A DNA stretch of 64,000 nucleotides, from contig NZ_JAPENM010000015.1 in assembly GCF_026342035.1 (NCBI RefSeq), positions 29,898-93,897 of the forward strand, given 5' to 3'. Positions 57,450-64,000 of this stretch are shown piece by piece. Position numbers and translations under genes: made by a program. The notes beneath the pieces are model-generated. The model was given only the letters and a program-made list of their open reading frames with translations, did not search any database and had not been told where the DNA came from. The stretch comes from Aldersonia sp. NBC_00410 (GTDB taxonomy: Bacteria > Actinomycetota > Actinomycetes > Mycobacteriales > Mycobacteriaceae). Each line of letters starts with the position of its first letter. Positions within the stretch are counted from its first letter, which is position 1.

Positions 57450-57652
57450 CAGGTCATCACCGTGCTCACGTCGGCTCCATCGGCTTCTTCGTGCCGCCTA
57501 CGAATCTCGATCTCAACAGCGGCGATGGCTCTGTCCAGTTCGCGGACGTCGGTGCCGCCCGCCCCTTCGTCCGAGGCAGCATCGCGCGCCTTGCGGAGGT
57601 TCGCCAGCGTGGGTTCCAACTCGGGTGTGTCCAGCACCTTGGGATCCTGCAT
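57449..57652 (-). CDS. Small hypothetical protein coupled to mop
   Basis: 67 residues, soluble and helical (PTLANLRKARDAASDEG, VRELDRAIAAVEIEIRRRH). No family is recognised. Its TGATG overlap with mop indicates coexpression. A partner for molybdate handling is possible but is inference only. Confidence 0.6.
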   Translation of the reverse strand: MQDPKVLDTPELEPTLANLRKARDAASDEGAGGTDVRELDRAIAAVEIEIRRRHEEADGADVSTVMT

Positions 57653-57740
57653 GCCTCGTTTCTACGCTCGCCACGGACGGCTGTCCGCCGAAATCGGCAT
57701 CGATACCGGATCGTGAACGGAAGATTCGTTGCGTTGAGCG

Positions 57741-57762
57741 GAGTGAACGCTTCCGTTCACTC
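57741..57762 (-). terminator. Terminator after the BacA-like gene
   Basis: GAGTGAACG-CTTC-CGTTCACTC, a perfect 9-bp stem with a 4-nt loop, 28 bp beyond the stop. GTGAACGGAAG (57713-57723) can compete for pairing with CTTCCGTTCAC (57750-57760). The core resembles the palindromes at 37240. Confidence 0.7.
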
Positions 57763-57789
57763 CGCGGGCGCGAAACGTGGAGCTAACGA

Positions 57790-59634
57790 TCAGCCGACCG
57801 GCGTGAGCTCCCAGGGGCCATCACCGTCGAGTTCGAGCTTCTGGGTGTGATGCTGATCGACAGTGCTGCGGTGCGCCACGCTGACCAGCATGGTGTCGGG
57901 GGCCTCGGTGCGGATCAGCGAGTACAGCGCGTACTCGAGACCCTCGTCGACGGCGGAGGTGGCCTCGTCGAGAAACACCAGCTTCGGCTTGACCAGCAGG
58001 ATGCGGGCGAACGCCACCCGTTGCTGCTCGCCCGGGGAGAGGATCTTCGCCCAGTCCTGTTCCTCGTCCAGGCGGCTCTGCAGGTGCCCGAGGTGCACTT
58101 TCTGCAGGGTCTCGCGCAGCACCTCGTCGTCGACATCCTCCGGTCTGGCGGGGTACGCCACGGCGGTGCGCAGATCCCCGAGCGGAATGTAGGGAATCTG
58201 GGACAGGAACAGCGTCTCCGTCCCGTCCGGGCGGCGGATTTCGCCCGAACCGAAGGGCCACATCTCGGCGAGCGCCCGCAGCAGCGTTGTCTTGCCGCTG
58301 CCCGACACGCCCTTCACCACCAGCGCGTCGCCAGGCTCGAGGCGGAGGTTCAGGTCGTCGATGAGCACCTCGCCGTCCGGCTTGCGCACGTCGATACCGT
58401 CGAGCTCGAGCGCATTGTCCAGATTCGTCCGCGAGATCTTCGGCAGGTCCCGCGACTGTTCACTTGCCTGCATCAGCCCGTTCAGCCGGATCAGCGACGC
58501 GCGATAGCCTGCGAAATCGTCGTAGGACTCGCGGAAGAACGAGAGCGAGTCGTGCACTGCGCGGAACGCCGTCGAGGTCTGGGTGACGTCACCGAGGGTG
58601 ATGTCACCGGCGAAGAACCGCGGCGCCTGAATCACCAGCGGGAACAGCTCAGCCGTCTGATTGACCGCCAGGTTCCAGCCCTGGAACTTCAGCGACCGGT
58701 AGACGATGTTCCAGTAGTTGTGGATGACCTGAGCAAAGCGGGAGAACAGCCCGGACCGCTCGGCGTTCTCGCCGCGGTAGAACGCGACATTTTCGGCGCT
58801 ATCGCGCAGCCGCACCAAGGCATAGCGGAAGTTCGCGTTGAACCGCTCGTTGAGGAAGTTCAACCGGATCAGCGGACGGCCGATCCAGAACGCGACGACC
58901 GTCGTGACCAGCACGTAGGCGAGGACGAGGAACATCATCGCGCGCGGAAACTCGACCCCGAAGATAGTCAGCGGACCCGAGAGGTCCCACAGGATCTTGG
59001 TGAACGACCAGATCGACACGACGGCACTGACGGCTCCGGTCGACAGCGTCACCGACGTCTGCGTGAAGTCGGTGATGTCCTGCTGGATCCGCTGGTCCGG
59101 GTTGTCGATCGTGTTGTCGATGAACCGTCCACGGTAGTAGGCCCGGCCGGCGAGGTAGTCACCGGTGACGTGCTCGGTCATCCACACCCGCCAGCGGATC
59201 ACGAAGGCCTGCTCGATGAAGTAATCGAGCAGTGCACGAATCACGTGAATGACCGCCAGTATCGCGAAGATTCGCACTGCGCTCCAGAACGCGGCCTTCG
59301 CCGCGTCGAGCGCACCACCGTCGCCCGCTTGCAGCGCCTGCGCCGCGTACTGCAGCGCTGTGAACATGTCGTTGCCCTGGTAGGAAAACAGCACGCTCAT
59401 CCGAACCGCGAATACGGTGAAAATCAGGATGACGACGATGAAGGCGTACGTCTTCCACGAGTCCCGCCCCCGGAAGAAGCCGCCACTGATCCGCCAGAAC
59501 TGACGTCCCCAGTTGGTGAATCGGGCCAATGCCGCACAAATGAGGAAGAAGGCCACGATGGTCACGGCGGAGACCTGCACGATCCACCACAGCGAATCCA
59601 GGACCTCGGTGCCCCATTCGACACTTGTTTCCAT
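57790..59634 (-). CDS. ABC transporter, fused membrane/ATPase, BacA/SbmA-like
   Basis: 614 residues. The N-terminal 330 or so carry about six helices (TNWGRQFWRISGGFFRGRDSWKT region at residues 41-63) of the SbmA/BacA-like half; the C-terminal part is an ATPase with Walker A GVSGSGKTT, LSPGEQQRVAFARILL (signature) and LVFLDEATSAVDEG. The closest relatives I know are mycobacterial Rv1819c (BacA), an importer of cobalamin and hydrophilic solutes. The substrate here is unconfirmed. Confidence 0.85.
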   Translation of the reverse strand: METSVEWGTEVLDSLWWIVQVSAVTIVAFFLICAALARFTNWGRQFWRISGGFFRGRDSWKTYAFIVVILIFTVFAVRMSVLFSYQGNDMFTALQYAAQALQAGDGGALDAAKAAFWSAVRIFAILAVIHVIRALLDYFIEQAFVIRWRVWMTEHVTGDYLAGRAYYRGRFIDNTIDNPDQRIQQDITDFTQTSVTLSTGAVSAVVSIWSFTKILWDLSGPLTIFGVEFPRAMMFLVLAYVLVTTVVAFWIGRPLIRLNFLNERFNANFRYALVRLRDSAENVAFYRGENAERSGLFSRFAQVIHNYWNIVYRSLKFQGWNLAVNQTAELFPLVIQAPRFFAGDITLGDVTQTSTAFRAVHDSLSFFRESYDDFAGYRASLIRLNGLMQASEQSRDLPKISRTNLDNALELDGIDVRKPDGEVLIDDLNLRLEPGDALVVKGVSGSGKTTLLRALAEMWPFGSGEIRRPDGTETLFLSQIPYIPLGDLRTAVAYPARPEDVDDEVLRETLQKVHLGHLQSRLDEEQDWAKILSPGEQQRVAFARILLVKPKLVFLDEATSAVDEGLEYALYSLIRTEAPDTMLVSVAHRSTVDQHHTQKLELDGDGPWELTPVG

Positions 59635-59731
59635 GCGTCTCCTCCACGGATCTGCGCGACGATCGCCCGAGCAAAGTTGGCGAAGCTTAACGCGCCGAGC
59701 GGAGTTGGCGCGCCTCGCGAGAGTGCGAGCG

Positions 59732-60631
59732 TCAGCTCTTCCGCGGGAAGTGCCTGATCAGGCCCTCTTGGACCACCGTCGCGAGCAGCTCCCCCTCGAG
59801 GGAGAAATAGCGCCCGGTCGCGAGCCCCCGAGAACCCGCCGCGACCGGTGACTCGGTCGCGTACAGCGCCCAATCGTCGAACCGGAACGGGCGATGGAAC
59901 CACATCGAATGATTCACCGTCGCGGCGACTATGCGGTCGTGACCCCAGGACAGCCCGTGCGTGGTGATGATCGAGTCCAGCACGGTCGTATCGGACGAAT
60001 AGGCCATCGTCGCAACGTGAATCAGCGGGTCGTCGGGGAGATCGCCGTCCGCGCGCATCCAGACCCGGTTGTGATTGAGCCGCTCCCCCGTACCCTTCAT
60101 GATCCAGGCCGGGTCGTTGGCGTAGCGCAGGTCGATCGGTTTGAGGGCTTTCACGAACGTCTGTAGCCGGTCCTCGTAGCCGATGAAGTGCTCGCCGAGC
60201 GGGGGCAGCACGTCCGGGTACGGCACGTCGGGGACCGCGACGGCATGCTCGAGGCCCTTGGTCCAGTCCTGGAACGCCGCGAGCATGGTGAACAACTCGT
60301 GGTTGTCCTGATAGGCGGTCACCACGCGATTCGCGAACGCGCGACCGTCGCGCTGCCGGTCGACCCGATACTCGATCGGCGCCTTGACGTCACCGCCGCG
60401 GATGAAGTGCGCGTTGATCGCATGTACCGGCCGACCGGGGCCGACCGTGCGGCCCGCCGCCATCATCGCCTGCGACACCAGCTGCCCGCCGAAAGTCCGG
60501 CTCGCGACCTGCTTCGGATGCTGCCCGATGAAGACGTTCTCATCGGTCTGCTCGAGATCGAGCAGCCACAGCATCGTTTCCAGGTCCGGACTGACCGGCC
60601 TCCCGGAGCCGGTCTCTCGGGTTTGCGGCAC
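59732..60631 (-). CDS. tesB: Acyl-CoA thioesterase II
   Basis: 299 residues with a double hotdog fold: QHPKQVASRTFGGQLVSQA (first half), HAINAHFIRGGD and the second-half HGLSWGHDRIVAATVNHSMWFHRPFR with the catalytic Asp/Thr/Gln set expected. Hydrolyses medium and long acyl-CoA. Start is GTG, sharing one base with the pyk stop (TAGTG). As in mycobacteria, it directly follows pyk. Confidence 0.93.
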   Translation of the reverse strand: MPQTRETGSGRPVSPDLETMLWLLDLEQTDENVFIGQHPKQVASRTFGGQLVSQAMMAAGRTVGPGRPVHAINAHFIRGGDVKAPIEYRVDRQRDGRAFANRVVTAYQDNHELFTMLAAFQDWTKGLEHAVAVPDVPYPDVLPPLGEHFIGYEDRLQTFVKALKPIDLRYANDPAWIMKGTGERLNHNRVWMRADGDLPDDPLIHVATMAYSSDTTVLDSIITTHGLSWGHDRIVAATVNHSMWFHRPFRFDDWALYATESPVAAGSRGLATGRYFSLEGELLATVVQEGLIRHFPRKS

Positions 60632-62049
60632 TAGTGGTCCTCTTCGCCGATACGGTGCACGTGGATGAGGTTGGTCGAACCGACCGTTCCGGGCGGCGAG
60701 CCGGCCACAATGATGACGAGGTCCCCCTTCGAGTAGCGCTTCATCGACAACATGGCCGTGTCGACCTGGCCGATCATCTCGTCGGTCGAGGCCACCCGCG
60801 GCACGAGGAACGTCTCGGTGCCCCAGGTCAGCGCCAGTTGGCTGCGCACCTCGGGAAGCGGTGTGAACGCGAGCAGCGGCAGCGGTGTGTGCAACCGGGC
60901 GAGCCGGCGCAACGTGTCGCCGGACTGAGTGAAGGCGACGAGCGCCTTCGCGTTGAGCCGCTCGCCGATGTCGCGTGCAGCGTAGGAGATGACGCCGCGC
61001 TTGGTGCGCGGCACGTGTGTCAGCGGCGGCACGCGGGTCGATTCGGTTTCGACGGCCTGCACGATCCGTGCCATGGTCCGCACCGTTTCCATCGGGAACT
61101 TGCCCACCGACGTCTCGCCGGACAGCATCACGGCGTCCGCGCCGTCGAGCACCGCGTTGGCGACGTCGGAGGCCTCCGCGCGGGTGGGGCGCGAGTTCTC
61201 GATCATGGACTCGAGCATCTGCGTCGCCACGATGACCGGCTTGGCGTTCTCCCGCGCCATCTGGATCGCACGCTTCTGCACCAGGGGCACCTGCTCCAGC
61301 GGCAGTTCGACACCGAGATCGCCGCGCGCGACCATGACCGCGTCGAACGCGAGCACGACAGCTTCGAGATTGTCGATCGCCTCGGGCTTCTCCAGCTTGG
61401 CGATCACCGGAATGCGGCGCCCAACGCGATCCATCACGTCGTGCACGAGTTCGACGTCGGCGGGTGAGCGCACGAACGAGAGCGCGATGAAGTCGACACC
61501 GAGCCGCAACGCGAACTCCAGATCGTCGATGTCCTTTTCGGAAAGCGCGGGCACCGAGACGTTCATCCCCGGCATGGACAGGCCCTTGTGGTTGCTGACC
61601 GGGCCACCTTCGGTCACACGACAGACGACGTCGTTGCCCTCGATGGCTTCCACCAGCAGGCCGACCTTGCCGTCGTCGACAAGCAGACGGTCGCCGGCGC
61701 TGGCGTCCGCGGCGAGCTCCTTGTAGGTGGTCGAGACCCGGTCGTGGGTGCCTTCGCAGTCGTCGACCGTGATGCGGACCTCATCACCGTTGGCCCACAC
61801 CGTCGAACCCTCGGCGAACTTGCCCAGGCGGATTTTCGGCCCCTGCAGGTCGGCGAGAATGCCGACCGCGTGTCCCGTGGTGTCCGAGGCGGCGCGAACC
61901 CGGTCGTAGTTGGCCTTGTGATCGGCATGCTCGCCATGGCTGAAGTTCAGCCGCGCGACGTCCATGCCGCTCTCGACGAGTTCGCGAATTCCCTCGGAGG
62001 TTGCCGTCGCCGGCCCTAGCGTGCAGACAATCTTGGTCCGTCGTGTCAC
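60631..62049 (-). CDS. pyk: Pyruvate kinase
   Basis: 472 residues: KIVCTLGPATAT at the start, NFSHGEHADHKANY, K (substrate) in IPVIAKLEKPEAI, MVARGDLGVELP (Mg site), and the C-terminal allosteric domain with TQSGDTLRRLA and PGTVGSTNLIHV. Converts PEP and ADP to pyruvate and ATP. Ends overlapping the tesB start. Confidence 0.97.
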   Translation of the reverse strand: MTRRTKIVCTLGPATATSEGIRELVESGMDVARLNFSHGEHADHKANYDRVRAASDTTGHAVGILADLQGPKIRLGKFAEGSTVWANGDEVRITVDDCEGTHDRVSTTYKELAADASAGDRLLVDDGKVGLLVEAIEGNDVVCRVTEGGPVSNHKGLSMPGMNVSVPALSEKDIDDLEFALRLGVDFIALSFVRSPADVELVHDVMDRVGRRIPVIAKLEKPEAIDNLEAVVLAFDAVMVARGDLGVELPLEQVPLVQKRAIQMARENAKPVIVATQMLESMIENSRPTRAEASDVANAVLDGADAVMLSGETSVGKFPMETVRTMARIVQAVETESTRVPPLTHVPRTKRGVISYAARDIGERLNAKALVAFTQSGDTLRRLARLHTPLPLLAFTPLPEVRSQLALTWGTETFLVPRVASTDEMIGQVDTAMLSMKRYSKGDLVIIVAGSPPGTVGSTNLIHVHRIGEEDH

Positions 62050-62105
62050 GCGTCGAGCCTAGTGGGTAGCCGACACCTTCTCCACGCGGTTGGAGGAGTA
62101 GACCG

Positions 62106-63617
62106 TTACCGCCGGGCCACTGCCAGCGGCAGCGCAGTGGGATGGACCGGCGCGGGCAGATCGGTCTGCCCCATCAGGAACGCGTCGACGGCACTCGCGC
62201 ACGACCGACCCTCCGCGATCGCCCACACGACCAGCGACGCCCCGCGGTGCGCATCGCCGCACACGAACACGCCGGGGGCCCCGGTCTGCCAGTCCGCTCC
62301 ACAGCCGAGCGCACCGCGCCCGGTGCGTTCGATACCGAGATCGTCGAGCAACCGCCCAGGCTGCACGCCCTCGAAACCGATCGCGAAAAGAGCCAGGTCG
62401 CAAGGCAACTCCACCTCTTCACCGATCGGCACGACAGTTCGCCGGCCGTCGGCGTCGCGGTGCACCTCCACCTCGGCGAGCGCCATCGCGCGCACCCGGC
62501 CCTGCTCGTCACCGATGAAGCGGCGTACCGCCACCTGATAGCGCACGCGGCCGCCTTCGGCATGGGCCGGCGACATGCGCAGCAACAGCGGCCAGGACGG
62601 CCACGGGGTGATGGCGTCGTCGCGTTCGGACGGCGGCTCCGGGTTGTAGTCGAGCTGGGTCACCGAGGCGGCGCCCTGGCGGTGTGCGGTGCCGAGGCAG
62701 TCCGCGCCGGTGTCACCGCCGCCGATGATCACGACGTGTTTCCCGTGCGCGGTCAGCGACGTCGGACCGTCGCCTTCGCTCTCCTTATTCGCGGGCACGA
62801 GGTGCTCCATCGCCAGATGCACGCCATCGAGGTCACGGCCCTCGACATCGGTCTGGTCGCGCGCCTGCAGTGCGCCGACGGCGAGGACGACGGCCTCGAA
62901 CTGCGTGCGCAGTTGCGCGACCGTGATGTCCACGCCCACCTCGCAGTCGACCACGAAATGGGTGCCCTCGGCCCGCATCTGCGCCAGGCGCTGATCGAGC
63001 ACGCCCTTGTCCATCTTGAAAGCCGGAATGCCATAGCGCAGCAACCCGCCGAGCCGGTCGTCGCGTTCGTACACGGTCACGTCGTGCCCGGCGCGGGTGA
63101 GTTGCTGCGCGGCGGCCAGGCCGGCAGGCCCGGAGCCGACCACCGCGATCCGCTTGCCCGTGCTGATCGTCGGGATGCGCGGACCGACCGCGCCGGTCTC
63201 CCACGCGCTGTCGGCGATCGTCTGCTCGATCCGTTTGATCGTGACGCTGCCGCCGGTGTCGTTCTCCGCGATGGAAAGCACGCAGGCGGCTTCGCACGGC
63301 GCAGGGCACACCCGTCCGGTGAACTCGGGAAAGTTGTTCGTCGCGTGCAGCCGGTCCGCGGCCTCGGCCCACCTGCCGCGGCGCACCAGGTCGTTCCACT
63401 CCGGGATCAGGTTGCCCAGTGGGCAGCCGGAGGAACCGCTGTGGCAGAACGGGATTCCGCAGTCCATACACCGTCGCGCCTGCTTGGAAACCGCCGGATT
63501 GCGCTCCGCAGGGGAGATCGGGAGGTAGATCTCGCGCCAATCCTGAATACGTTCGGCGACCGGGCGTTTGGGCGCATCCTTCTTGTGCACCCGCAGAAAG
63601 CCCTGTGGCTCAGCCAT
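62106..63617 (-). CDS. gltD: Glutamate synthase small subunit
   Basis: 503 residues: N-terminal iron-sulphur region ([22 protein letters not shown], and [11 protein letters not shown]), FAD site [15 protein letters not shown] and NADPH site [17 protein letters not shown]-terminal [19 protein letters not shown]. It supplies electrons from NADPH to GltB. ATG overlaps the gltB stop by 8 bp. Ammonium assimilation. Confidence 0.97.
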   Translation of the reverse strand: MAEPQGFLRVHKKDAPKRPVAERIQDWREIYLPISPAERNPAVSKQARRCMDCGIPFCHSGSSGCPLGNLIPEWNDLVRRGRWAEAADRLHATNNFPEFTGRVCPAPCEAACVLSIAENDTGGSVTIKRIEQTIADSAWETGAVGPRIPTISTGKRIAVVGSGPAGLAAAQQLTRAGHDVTVYERDDRLGGLLRYGIPAFKMDKGVLDQRLAQMRAEGTHFVVDCEVGVDITVAQLRTQFEAVVLAVGALQARDQTDVEGRDLDGVHLAMEHLVPANKESEGDGPTSLTAHGKHVVIIGGGDTGADCLGTAHRQGAASVTQLDYNPEPPSERDDAITPWPSWPLLLRMSPAHAEGGRVRYQVAVRRFIGDEQGRVRAMALAEVEVHRDADGRRTVVPIGEEVELPCDLALFAIGFEGVQPGRLLDDLGIERTGRGALGCGADWQTGAPGVFVCGDAHRGASLVVWAIAEGRSCASAVDAFLMGQTDLPAPVHPTALPLAVARR

Positions 63618-64000
63618 TTGCCGCCTCCATGATCGCCGCGTCGACGTCGCGGCCTTCCGATTTCGCGAGCCGGGTCGCCTGCAGGACGCGCTTGTAGTCG
63701 ACGGGCATCACCTTGGTGAACAGACCGGACCGGCGCGGCCAGTCCGCGAGGATCGAGGCGCCCACCGAGGAGTCGGTCCACTTGACGTGCAGGGCAATCG
63801 TCGAGCGCAGCCACTGCAGGTCGTCCGAGTCGGGCGTTTCGAGCGCGACCATCGCGGTGTTCACCCGGGTCGGGTCGATGTCGAGCACGTACGCGATACC
63901 GCCGGACATACCGGCCGCGAGATTGCGCCCGATCTCGCCGAGCACCACCACCCGGCCACCGGTCATGTATTCGCACCCGTGGTCACCGATACCCTCGACG
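63610..64000 (-). CDS. gltB: Glutamate synthase large subunit, 3' end only
   Basis: The last 130 codons of the large subunit, running off the right edge. [19 protein letters not shown] and [11 protein letters not shown] match the C-terminal beta-helix domain with its repeated G-x-x-x-GG motifs. The catalytic amidotransferase and synthase domains lie outside. Overlaps gltD. Confidence 0.95.
   Translation of the reverse strand, partial: VEGIGDHGCEYMTGGRVVVLGEIGRNLAAGMSGGIAYVLDIDPTRVNTAMVALETPDSDDLQWLRSTIALHVKWTDSSVGASILADWPRRSGLFTKVMPVDYKRVLQATRLAKSEGRDVDAAIMEAANG

Noticed and set aside
57847..59757. A plus-strand open frame of about 630 codons opposite the BacA-like transporter
   Set aside because: Antisense to a gene with clear Walker and signature motifs; no domain of its own.

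Overview
The window is a 64-kb piece of a high-GC actinobacterial chromosome. It most resembles Nocardia or a close relative in the Mycobacteriales. This is inferred from gene order rather than a database search: gltBD, pyk, tesB, the ANTAR regulator pdtaR beside tRNA-Leu(CAA), polA, rpsA, coaE (with its mycobacterial-type GrpB tail) and uvrB occur as they do around Rv1617-Rv1633 of Mycobacterium tuberculosis, with extra genes inserted. GTG and TTG starts, 1-4 bp stop/start overlaps and TAnnnT -10 boxes fit this group. No insertion sequence, prophage or CRISPR array was seen.

Layout. 1-2000: the truncated alkane hydroxylase alkB (minus) and a metallo-beta-lactamase-fold hydrolase. 2000-20700: an accessory locus for aldaric acids (glucarate, galactarate). 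It holds an MFS permease, a galactarate/L-talarate dehydratase, ketoglutarate-semialdehyde dehydrogenase, 5-dehydro-4-deoxyglucarate dehydratase, two glucarate dehydratases of different subfamilies, a LysR regulator, two D-2-hydroxyacid dehydrogenases, a complete dipeptide-type ABC importer and a TauE/SafE permease. Together these convert galactarate and glucarate to 2-oxoglutarate. At least four promoters here share one architecture (TTGGAC, 18-19 bp, TAnnnT; most with a TGWTCAAT box exactly 12 bp upstream), which marks a regulon. 20800-28400: DoxX-like proteins (one with a long 11-residue repeat tail), an HNH endonuclease facing a MazG-like protein, a Na+/H+ antiporter, a HelD-type RNA polymerase-associated ATPase and a universal stress protein.

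28500-46700: mostly housekeeping genes (acyl-CoA synthetase, uvrB, a DUF402 protein, coaE, rpsA, a methyltransferase, a polar amino-acid ABC transporter, a beta-decarboxylating dehydrogenase, a 2'-5' RNA ligase-like protein, thioredoxin, a YCII protein, polA and a K+ channel). 46700-53000: the branched-chain amino-acid importer livJHMGF and pdtaR. 53100-54000: tRNA-Leu and an ArsR/SRPBCC pair. 54000-57700: the molybdate cluster (HTH-TOBE regulator, modA, modB, modC, a Mop protein). 57800-64000: a BacA/SbmA-like transporter, tesB, pyk, gltD and the 3' end of gltB.

The most notable signals not explained by single genes are the shared aldarate promoter, short tandem repeats clustered at the 3' ends of several genes (one repeats the modA stop/modB start junction), and a decayed acyl-CoA synthetase fragment inside the aldarate locus.
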